NCBI GenBank assembly: GCA_030068145.1
Contig: JAPJBO010000770.1
Location: 1-64,000, forward strand
Direction of reading: 5' to 3'
Origin: Diplonema papillatum
Lineage: Eukaryota > Euglenozoa > Diplonemea > Diplonemida > Diplonemidae
Length of the DNA stretch: 64,000 bases
Below are positions 26,541 through 38,600 of the stretch, one piece after another (positions within the stretch are counted from its first letter, which is position 1; every line of letters starts with the position of its first letter). A program made the position numbers and the translations under genes. The notes under the pieces were generated by a model. The model was given only the letters and a program-made list of their open reading frames with translations. It was not told the origin of the DNA and ran no database searches.

Positions 26541-29500
26541 GTATGTATGCCAACAGTCGACGTTAGAAAGAAGGGAAGGTAGTATTCTTTATCAGATTCA
26601 AGACTAGGAATTTGTGTCAGTCGAGATCGTTGTCAGTGAGCCCCCCGGGTTTTGATTTGCTCAGTGCCCAAACCCACGCTGAAGGTATTACCACCCGGAT
26701 ATATTCGGTACACCGATCGCATGGACCTTTAGATGCAGCCTGGCGGTACGGTACTCCGCAGCGGAGTCCATCGGGTTCGACTTCTCGTGCGCGGAGTTCA
26801 AAACAAACTATATTCCAACAGGCATATGCAACATCTCGTCTCATCCGCGTCGTGTTCACGATGGCGTTCAGTGGCTTCTTGATTGGATACACTTTGCGGT
26901 CGTACGCTGCCACCAGGTGCGCTTTGCTTTTTATTGCACAGCGTTTTAGCTCTTTTGACGGAGAACGCAGCTATCATATTACCACCCGAGACTGAAGGAA
27001 CCCGCGCAGCTCGGATAGAGACCTTCATGAGACACCAGGCTGTTTTGCTTCAGGACAAAGGAAGAAGCTGTTTCCGCGTGTTTCTTGTCTTCAGACCATA
27101 ACATCTGTATCAAAACACGAATATAGTGACACGGTCTGCTTCGGACGGAACTCGCGAACTCTGATGACGGCGGTCGAGGGCCGCGTCGCTGATCATGTTT
27201 GTTGGACAGCAGCATCAATCGGAGCAATCCTTGCGGGTGTATGCGCTCGATGCGGGCGCAAAGGTACAGCGGTCGTCGGCTCGTCGCTGTTCATCTTCGG
27301 GCAGGTCATGTCCAGTGGCAGTCGCAACGCTTCCACCTTCGTCTTGGGACACCTGTTCACAGGACTCGGGCTTGGTGTCCTTTCTACTATCGCACCGCTC
27401 TACATATGCGAAGTTTCACCCGACCAGCGGCGTGCGATGTTCGTCACGTTCTTCGTCGCTATGGCAGCCGTCGGTCACGTATGCACGACCCCAACCCCCT
27501 TCCCACCCCCCCCCCAATTTCCTATGGTCTCACTCGTAGCTTACGAACTCTTCACTCTCTTTTTTTCAAGACCCCCGTTTAAAAACTCTTTTTTCGGAAC
27601 CTGACTCGCGAGAGAACCCGAGAAGAACGCTTGGCTTTGTAAAAAGAAAAGCGCCAGATCAAAGCCAATGGCTTCACCGCCACCTTATTCCAAGCACTGG
27701 TCACCACGGTTGTGCTTCTTATAATTCGCGTTTTCTGTTCAGAGCCATTCATGGTCCTGTCGCAGTCTAGGGACGTTCGGCAGCCAGCGGTCACTTCCTC
27801 TACAACAAGTGAACGTACATGACCAACAGGTCGTGGAATGTTTGGGCAAAAAAGCTGCTCAGGCCCGTTGGATGTTAGCATCTGTCGTGGCACAGGCAGA
27901 CAACGCAACACCGCACCAGAAAAACACAAGGTTATAGCCACCCAGTTTGCCATATGGGTCGATTTAAAAAAGGGGGGGTTCACTTCTGGTCGGGTTTTTT
28001 GCTTTCCGTTGATGTTCACGCAGCTCAGACACAAGGAATCGTCCCAGAAAGTTGTTTTAGGAGGTATTGTGACCATAAACTTGGAGAAGCCATCAACAAA
28101 ACATGAAAACAGCCCCCAAAATGGTGAATTCACCCTATTTTCAATCACTTTGGGGCACCTGTGGTGTGACTGCTGTGCAATGCCTTTTTGTCGCCGCACC
28201 ACCCCAGAACGCCTTGAAAACCCCCCAGAACACTCTGGAAGAACCCCAGAACACCTTGGAAGACCCCCAAACCACCTTGGAAGACCCCATACTACCTTGA
28301 AAGACCCCCAGAACACCTTGGCAGAACACCTTCAAGGCCCCCAGAGGACATTGGAAAACCCCTGGCGCACATTGGCAGACCCTCAAAACACCTTGACAGA
28401 CCTCTTGAACACCTTGGAACCCCCCAGAACTCCTTGGAAACCCCCCAGAACACCTCGGAAACCCCTCAGAACACGTTGGAAAGCTCCCAGGATACCCTGA
28501 AAGACCACCAGAGCACCTTGGTCGACCCCACCCAACCTTGGAAGACCTGTAGCACACCTTAGAAGTACCCAGAACACCTTGGCAGAACTCCTTGCTAAGC
28601 CCCCAGACACCTTGGAAACCCCGAGAACACCTTGAAACCCCCCAGAATACCTTAGAAACCCCCCAGAACACCTTGAAAACCCTCCAGAACACCTTGGAAA
28701 CTCCTCAGAACACCTTGGAAGACCCCCTTACAACCTTGGAAACACCCAGAGCACCTTGGAAAACCCCCCAGGACACTTTGGAAGACCCCCTGGACACTTT
28801 GGAAGACCCTGGACACTTTGGAAGACCCCCGGCACACCTTGGACGACCTTCAGAACACCTCGGAATTTTTTTGTTCAAGAGGTCTCGTAAGGTGGTTTGA
28901 GCGTCTGCCAACGTGTGCCAGGGGGTTTCCAGGGGGCTTGAAGGTGTTCTGCCAAGGTGTTCTGGGGGTCTTTCAAGGTAGTTTGGGGTCTTCCAAGGTG
29001 GTTTGGGGGTCTTCCAAGGTGTTCTGGGGTTCTTCCAGAGTGTTCTGGGGGGTTTCCAAGGCATTCTGGGGGTTCTTCCAGTGGAGCAGCGACAAAAAGG
29101 CATTGCACAGCAACCACACCACAGGTGCCCCAAAATGATTGAAAATAGGGTGAATTCACCATTTTGGGGGCTGTTTTCATGTTGTGTTGATGGCTTCTCC
29201 AAGTTTATGGTCAGAAAACCTCCTAAAACAACTTTCTGGGATGATTCCTTGTGTCTGAGCTGTGTGAACATCAACGGAAAGCAAAAAACCCGACCAGAAG
29301 TGAACCCCCCCCAGTGCTGATGCTAAGGCCCCTAAACTCGGCATCGTTGTCAGCCGGACGGCAACGAGGGGTGGGTGGGTACCCCCCCCCCCCTAAACAC
29401 CCCCCCCCCCCCCCCCCCCCCAGGGCCTGTGTGCAGCAGGGTGGTGACCGCTCTAAGGTGGTTTCCTCAGCACCGACCAAGAAAAAAAAAATTTTTTTTT

Positions 29501-29622
29501 GGCCCAAATCCTCCCAAAAAAGCACTCGAAAAAAAAAATTTTTGACCCACTTTTTCCACCATTTCACCTTAGAGAATTTAGCTAAGGTGGGTCCCACAGT
29601 AGGTCCACAGTGGGTTGCACCA

Positions 29623-29660
<38 letters not shown>

Positions 29661-32600
29661 AGGGGGGGTACCCACCCCCACCCAGGGTTAGCAACTTCGT
29701 TTTGGGTCTCAGGCTTAGTATCAGCACTGCCCCCCCCCCCCTTTTTTAAATCGACCCATATGGGTCGATTTAAAAAAGGGGGGGGGGTTCACTTCTTTGC
29801 CGAAAATTTTCTACCGCAGGCTTTTTAAGAAGTCTGGGGACGGGGAATCGGCCCAGAAATTAGTTTTAGCAAGATATATGACCACATACCTGGAGGAGCT
29901 GTCAAAGAAACGTGGAAATACACCCAAAAAGGGTGGGTTCACCCTGTACGCACTCATGAAGGGGTAAACACGGCATGTTCTCCATTTCTGTATATTAAGT
30001 GGCAAGAAACTGAGGCCGTGTACAGGCACACATATCCTCTGCTTGTGGCCTTTCACACTCTTTGACCGCACTTCAGTACCTTTTGGCTACTTCCTCATGC
30101 CCTTAGGCTATCTTTCCATGTGTCCTGGCAGTCTTTGCACGCCTTCGGTCACTGTTGCTACTGGCTGCCGTTCAATCGCTGTTTCACACCTTCTGGGTGC
30201 TTCTGGCTACCATTACACACACCCATCGGCTTCTAACTCATGCTTATGACTACTGGCTCACGCCTGTTTGCGTCTGTTCCGCGTCTGTTGCAACCTTTGG
30301 AGGGCAGCGGGAAAGGAATGCGTAGTTCTGGTGGAAGAATGATCGATGGCACGGAGGAAAGGAAAGCTATCTTCTTTTAGGGCACCGTGGTTTGGTGTGT
30401 CCTGTGTTACCACATAGGCTGCAGTTGTATCTTTTGCGCGTGTCAGGTTGCGAACTTGCGGCGGAACTGGAGCATCCTGTTCTGCTGCGGGAGTCGGGCT
30501 CTGATGAGCAAGAAGACCCTGACTTTGATACGAATCTGGGCAGGTGGCTCTGTTATATCCAGGTCTCCCGCACGAGCTGCACTTCCTTGCCGAGCTCACA
30601 GCCCTTTTGGCCTTTGCCTTGAAGACTGCTCTGCGTATCGGTTGCGAACCTGCGGTGGATGTTCCGCTGCGGGCGTCGGGCTCTGATGCGCAAGAAGACG
30701 ACCCTGCGTTTGATACTAAGTCTGGGCAGGTGGCTCTGTAATGTCCAGGTCTCCCGCATGAGCTGCACTTCCTTGCCGAGCTCACAGCCCTTTTGGCCTT
30801 TGCCTTGAAGACTGTTGGGGGGGGGAAAAACAGGGCATCTTTTCTGAAGCGTTTTCGCCTCATCCTGGCAAGGTTTGTCTTTTCCAGAATGTCACCGGAG
30901 GGCACAGCACCTTCGTCTCCAGAATCCACTAAATCAATCTCGTCTGTGTCTGACTCGGGACGGGGCAATTGTCGAGAGATCCTTGGCTTAAAGTTCACCT
31001 TAACAGTCTTTTTCTTCTTCGCAAGCGTGAGCCCCATTACCGCTGTGGTATGCGCAAGTTGGACAACAGTCCCATCGTCGTCTTTCCGAAAAGAAGAGAC
31101 GCTAAGGAGCCCTGCAAGGTCGAAGACTTCTCGTGAAGCTGCCACAGCCTTCAGCCGCACCTGAATAGCAGTCGTATCCGGTATTTCGCATAGAATGTTC
31201 TGGACATCTGTGAGATGCCGTATCTCTCTTTTCAATGACACAGACTCAAGCTTTCGTGAAACAACACCAAAATGAGCATCCCTGTCACACTTCCCATGCC
31301 CTCCCTCTAAGAAGTTAATTGAGACCACCCTCGGATGCGCGATGAAGTGCGAAATAACCTCCGTGCAACGGAAATGCGGTCCAGAATCGGACCAGGTGAT
31401 GATCGAGAGGTTCTTGGGGAAGTCGGGAAAGTTCATGATCTCATTGAAGCTGGTAATCGACACAAATGCGTCCTGATTTATGCTTCGCAGAAGGACATCG
31501 ACATGTCGGTGGTGGGTTATGCCCCCTGACACCCAATGATAGCCAAAGCCCAGACAAGAGAAAGCCCCCTGGTTGTAGAAAAGCTGGCTAGGCTCTTCGG
31601 GCTTCATGGGGAGCTTCCCCTTTTGTTTGTAGTCCATAGTAAGGACCACAGTCCCACGTGGGGGGTTGCTGATGTGCGCTTTATACGCCTTTTGTTGCTT
31701 TCTTGCTTCCTCCTTGTGGTGAAGAGCTTCAGCAAGTTCTTCGAGCATTGGTGTCATGGCCTCCTTGACAAACGTGGGTATTCCGGGCTCCAAAAAACAA
31801 AGCAGGAGGTACTCTGGATTTGTAGTTGACTTCCAGTGGGCCGATGTCAGGTGTTTTTTATGCCTTGCGATGTAGTCCTTGAGTTGGCTTCTCACCTTGT
31901 TTGCCTCGTGGCATACATCACAGACATCTGTGCGTCTTGAGGAGTGGATAAATTCCTTCCCACGATGGCTTCTGTACGTCCCATACGATACGGTGTGTCT
32001 GAGCGGACTCGTCGCATACACCTCTTTAAACGGCACAGACATGTTCTGGGCGTACGTCTCCGTTCCCCTCTGTTTCGTTAGCTTCCTCAGCTCCCGGCAC
32101 ATTGGGCTCGAAACAGCTTCGTGCTCTTCAGCAATTTGGGTTACGATTTCGGCTGTGACCACAGACGGCCTCCCTGGCTTGCCCGGCTCCTTAAACCGGT
32201 TGGACCACATCTTTTCCCCGACGGTGATGCCAGCTGTCTTGTACTGAGCTCTCGTCCACGCTTCTTCTCCTTTGGTGCCTGTTGTGCTCAGCCCGCAGAC
32301 GAGTTTTCTCCTTATATCCAGATCGAGTGCATCGATAGTTTCGGGGAGCGTCCCTGACCATTGCTTCCACAGCTGCGTTTTGTCGTCTGTCGTCAGCATT
32401 TCCGACAGGAATTGCTTGGTGTATTCTGTGCCACCAGCAACTTTTCTAAGATTTGACGGGCAGTTCTCAACCGCTGTTGCATGTTCTTCTGCTTCCTTTC
32501 AAGCTCAGAGAATGGGGTCAACCGCTTCATACGTGCAACCACATCTTCAACATCTGCCAGTGTCGTTTTCCCACCCATACTGCACCCCTTTTCACCTGGG

Positions 32601-35600
32601 ATGGAGAAGGTTTCGAGTTCTGCCTCGTTAGTAGAAACAGTGATGACTCCAGAATAGGCGGCATTGAAGTTCCTACCACATTTGTTTCAGGTTAGCTGAA
32701 AATAGGGCAACCACACCCTTTTTGGGTGTATTTCCACGTTTCTTTGACAGCTCCTCCAGGTATGTGGTCATATATCTTGCTAAAACTAATTTCTGGGTCG
32801 ATTCCCCGTCCCCAGACTTCTTAAAAAGCCTGCGGCAGAAAATCTTCGGCAAAAAAGAAGTGAGCCCCCCCCCCCCCCCCTTTTTTCTCTATACCGTGCT
32901 AAAGGAAAATGACGAATGGGTGTGCTTCGACGACCAGCAGGTATTCGTACTCTCATGGGAGGAATGTGCCAGAAGATTCACAACGAATGGCTACATCATC
33001 TCTCTCAAGAAAGCGTAAACACTTTCACCTGGTGGAAGTAGTGCCCCGTGGCGGTTGGTTACGAGCCACAACACACTTTGAAAACCCCCCCTTTTTTTTA
33101 AAGAAGAACGGACGAAGGAAGGAGGAAGTGGAACCATACCGTATGGTTTCAAACCACGGAGTCCTGGACTCCTTTCCCACACTTTTTCTGCGAAGCAGAC
33201 GCACAAAGGGACGGTGCCACGGCATGATTCGGCAGCCGCTGCTAAACGAAGCCACCACCAGTCCAACAAGACGAACGTCCAGTCAACCCCCGGACGCAGC
33301 AAGAAGAAGAGGCCCTCCTCACCCACCCAGGTGAGTGTACAGCGGGAAACGCCAGTAGGAAAGCGAGCGGCGCGAGCGCCGCTCGCGGCAACGAAAAAGG
33401 AAACAGCGTCGACCGGACGGGCAACCAAGAGGCCGCCACCAACGCCAGGAACCAGCGAACGACCAGCGCGGAAGAAGAGGGTGCTCGGCACCCCGAAGGA
33501 AGGCCCGATCGCCGGCCGCAAGCGGAAGAAGACGAAGGCGACCACACCCGACTCAGGGGTGCATCGAAGGAAGAAGAAGGTACCGAGGGCAAGCAGCTCT
33601 CAGAAACGACCGGGGACCACGGGCACACCAATGCCCTCGAAAGTGGAAAACGGGCACTCCTGCCCGCCATCGTACTCGCCGACTCAGTCTTTGGAATCGC
33701 AAGAAAGCCAAACCCCGCTAGCTCCACAAATGCTCGACCTTGACGACGCAATGGCAGGTGACGACGTCATCCGACAACCTGACTTTCAAGGCAGTGCATG
33801 TTGATCCGTGTGGTTCATGTACTTAAAAGAACTCAATGCTAAACGAACATCGACGTGGGCGGCATAGAGAAGGAAGAACTACTCTACGGCACCAGAAAGT
33901 CCAAAAAACCATGGTAAAGAAAGTAGAAGGAGAAAAAAGAAGTTGTCGACAACGAAAGAAAGAAAAGAACAGAAAATAAGACTCTGCATTCCGCGAAGAA
34001 GACTTGGTGCTAGCATCAAACACATGAGAGGCAAGTAGCGCCTGAACACGAAACTAAGATCCCCCCCCCCCTTTTTTGAATCGACCCATATACGTTTTTT
34101 GTCGGCCAGAGGCTGTTAGCCTAGGAGGCGTATTGTTGCGGTTACCGGTACGGCCCAATGCAAGAGATTTCCCCTGATTTCTCTATGCACCTCCACAAGA
34201 CACCCTGTGCAGCTTCCAGGATAGTTAGCCCTTGTCCCCGCGTCAAGCGTTTCAAACTTTTGCCGGGGCCTGTGGACACGGTCAACAGGATCGAATGTGC
34301 ACCACTTCAGACACCGCATCCAAGTTGAGGAATGTTCGCGAACGCGGAGGTTGATCGTCGCTTTTTCACATTTCTTCCGATTTTCTCTGGCTGACAACAT
34401 TTTTTGCGCACTTAACCATGGTTAAGAAGACGACTAAAAGCATAGACACGAAGATAGCTCAAAGCATCTGCAGAATAACACGAAAAGCCTCCAGCAATGA
34501 CCCGTTTTCACATCTGTGTTCCCACTCTTCCGCACCCTCTGCTTCATCTTCTGCTTCAGCACCACGTTCACACGCTTCGCAATTTTCGGTGCTGACGCGG
34601 GGTTCTCCGGCTCCGCCTTCCCTGCCTTCGCTGTCGGCTCTTCCCCTCGCCGCGGCCCGGTGATGCCCCTCCCCGCAGCAGTGACCGGGTCTCCGTTTTC
34701 TCAGTGTTGCAGAGCGCATCAAGCAAGAAGCTGCCGTCAAAACATGGACAAGAAGCGAAACAAAATGGTGTCTTGCGCAAGCCATTGCACAAGACCTCAA
34801 ACACCGACTCTTCACTTGGCTCTCAGCCCTACGTTCAGTCGAACTTACTTAGGTCCGACTTTCAGTCCGATCTCCTCCGTCTGACCTCCTTCCAGGATGA
34901 TAAAGCACAGCAAATAAGCGAAATCACGTGTTGCAGTGTCACGCAAGAAGCTGTCGTCAAAACACGGACAACAGAGCGAAGCGCCCGGCTCGCAAAATTG
35001 TGTCCTTCAGCTGCGAATAACAAGCAGCATGAACGCTTGCGCAATGCATTGCACAAGACCTTGTGCACCGACTTCAATCATCCCAACTCTCTAGTCCGAC
35101 TTTCAGTCAGTATCTACAAGCACGCCGCCCAAGTATGATACCATGCAACAAATAAGCAACAAAGCTGGGTTTGCAGGGCGCACAAAAACGCTGTTGTCAC
35201 CAAAACAGGCACAAAATCTTGGTCTTCTGCTCGACGCGCAAGCCTGGGCGCTTGCATGCCATCGCACAAGCCTTGAAGCACCGGCTTCAATCATTCCAAC
35301 ACTCAGCCCGATTTTGTCCAACTTTCACGGCTTGCGAGTTGAGCAGAAGACAAGATTTTGTGGGTGTTTTTGGTGACAACATCGTGCAAACCCAGCTTTG
35401 TTGCTTGCTTGTTGCATGTTATCATCCTTGGGCGGGATGCAAGAACGTGCTTGTGGTACTGACTGTAAGTCAGACTGAGAGTTCGGCTGATTGAAGTCGG
35501 TGCTTGAGGTCTTGTGTCGTGCTTCTGGTGTTTGCACTCATTCAACTCATCGTCTTCGTCGCTTTGCGACTCTTCCCCTCCTTGCCGGGTTGCTTGCTTC

Positions 35601-38600
35601 TGCGGCATTTGCCTTGCCCCACGGGCGGCGCTGGTCACTTCTTCCGTGAAAGACAGCGGCAGGAAATTTGATGCAGTTCTAAGTATAGAGGTGGACGGCT
35701 TAGACGTGAGAATGTGCCTGTAGGATTCTGAGAGTGAGCTGGTGATCAGACTGAAAGGCGGACTGAAAGTTGGAGACTGCTTTGTTCAAAAGCTGTCGCC
35801 AGAACACGCACAAAAGCGTGTAGTAACGTAGTTAGTAAGTGCATGTCATTGCACAAGCCCTCAAGCACCGACTTCAATGAATCCAAGTCCCTGTCCGACC
35901 GACCTCCTCTTACATTGTCCCTCAAGGGCGATTACATGTCGCAATCAAACAAGGAACGGAAGCAGACTGCATCACTCAACTTTGGCGTCAGAGCACACGC
36001 ACAGAAGCGAACGGATGAGCGCTCGTGCGAGCCATTTCACCCAGCCCTTAGTCCGACTTTCAATCCAAGGATAACATGGACAGTAACATCCGATGTGTTC
36101 AAGGTTCTTGACAGAGCGGGCTCTGACGAATGTCCGCTGTTAGAGCACCGTCGAAGCTGTCCAGAAATAGCTCCCGAAGAAAACGCTGCTTTGAAAAGAG
36201 CCCGGGCGACATGCAAGTCAGACACCGGACAAATCCGATAAATCAGACGAATCGAGAAACTCAGATAAGTTGGATAAATCTGAAAATCAGCTACCGTGAT
36301 CTTGGACCGAAATGGGTCCGGAGCGGAAACTCGGACGGGTCTGCAGTGTTCCAGGGGTCTCGGTCCAGGATATTTTCAAATCCACGCGCGTCCCTTCGCA
36401 ACGCGGGCATACTCTGCCTACGGACACACTCACACACCCGGGGTAGCAGTCGTCAACCCTGCACTTCGCTTGGGACGTGATTTGCACAGCTTCCCCGCGC
36501 GAGCGACTCTCGGAACAGGACTCAAAACTGTGACCCAGATGGCGACTGCCGACCATGACGGGTGCTTGTAACCCAAGGGTTAGGAACAGCTGGCCAAGCC
36601 AAGCTCATTGCACAACGAGAGCTTGCCACATTCTCGCGTGAGATGTGCCGCCTGTATAAATAAATTCAGCTGCTGCACGGGGCCGAAACCCCGTGCAGCT
36701 AACAAGATGAAAACAGAAGTCTTGAGCCGAGTGCCGGATGGATCCCACGCTCTATCCGTCCCCGGAATCCCGCCCCATCCATCCTTCGGAGGGGAGTCAC
36801 ATGACCCAAAAGCAGCGTGTTGGAAACTCAAAGCCGACTGGTGAAAGTAGGCAAGAACGCTCATCACTGGAGTGAGTCAATCACATTCTGAATCGGAGCA
36901 GCCTCCGCACTAGTGACATAGCTACTAATCTGGCATGACCTCGTCTCGATAATTTCAAATGGCGATAACATTCCACGGAAAGGATCGTTCGCGATTCAAG
37001 AAGAGGGATGCCGATTAGAATGAGTATGCATGACATACCACATGCTCGAAAGACATGGAGGGAATGCAAAATGAATCGGTCATGTGCCAATGAAAATATG
37101 CAAAAGTCAAGACCGTTCCTATCCCATGGACTGACAAGTGGGCTATAAAGCCCCCCTCCCTCGTACTATTTAGGTGAAAAACATCAGATGTCTCCTGAAA
37201 CAGCTAAAAGTACCCAAAGTTTCAGAGTGACTCGTACTATTTAGCCACTATTTTTAACCACTATTCACATTCAACCAGTGGCATGTAGAGTGAGCCTCAT
37301 GAGGTCTCACTCTAAGTGATGCTGAAGGCTCACTCTAAGCACTGAAACCGCATCTTTCTTGGTTGTCACTAAAACTGAACTGGGGTGTTTCCGCCGAAAT
37401 CTTCCGTTTTTCTAATTCTTCTAAGTGACGCTGAAACCGCACTTTTCACAGTGGGCAAAAGTGCATGGGTGTCACTTAGAGTGAGGCTCACTCTAAGTGA
37501 CCAGTGACTGTCTGATGGGCTCAGAAGGACTAAACACACACTGTGCTCGCAGCAGCTCTTGCATTGCTGATGCAGTAGGAGGTGGTGAACCTTGATGAAT
37601 CAGTCTGTGCTGGATCTGCATGCTGACACCTGTCCTTACCTTCATCAAAGAGAGTTGAAGTATGGCTAAAGATAAATTGGTGTCCCACGTGATAAGCCGT
37701 TAAGCATTGAGTTCTTTTAAGTACATGAACCACATGGATCAGCATGCACTGTGTCGCCGCTTAAGGTTACTTTATGACGTCGTCACCTGTCATTGCGTCG
37801 TCAAGGTCGAGTACTTGTGGTGCCAGGGGCGCTGGGCTTTCTTGCGGTTCCGGGGATTGCGTGGGGGGGCACAGGTGCGGACAGGCTTGCACGTTTTTCA
37901 CTCTCGAGGGCACTGGAGCGCTTGGGGACGTCGGACGTTTCTGGTAGCTGCTTGCTTCAAGGGCCTTCCTCTTTCTTCGTTGCACCCCTGACTCGGGTGT
38001 GGTCACCTTCGCCTTCTTCCGCTTGCGGCCGGCGATCGGGCTCTCCTTCGGGGTGCCGAGCACCCTCTTTTTCAACGCTGGTCGTTCGCCGGTCCCTGGC
38101 GTTGGTGGCGGCCTCTTGGCTGCCCGTCCGGTCGTCGCCGTCTTCTGCTTCGCTACGGCGGGCGGCGCCTGCGCCGCGCGCTTTCCCGCCGGCGTTTCTC
38201 GTTGTACGCCCACCTGGGTGGGTGAGAGGGGTCTCTTCTTCTTTTTGCTGTGTCCGGGGGTTGCCGGTGGTGGCCGCGGCGGCAGCACGCTGCCGGTCTC
38301 CTCTGCGTCAACGTAGGGAGCCTCCTGCATTATTGGCAGGTTCCTCTGCCATGAGTGCGGCAGGCATGATGCCCGCTGCGGCATGGGGGCACCCCTTAAA
38401 ACTTTTAAAAAATAACACTCGTACTATTTACCTAAATAGTACGACTGCCTAAATAGTACGAGGGGGGGGGGCTTTAATCGCTATTAAAAGCTAGTGGCGT
38501 TAAAAAATTGCTATCATCCAGGCTTTATCCAATGGTTATCCAAGGGCTATCCAGGGGTTTGTTGCAGGGTGGTGGGGTTTTCCTTCGCGCCTTCGGCGCG

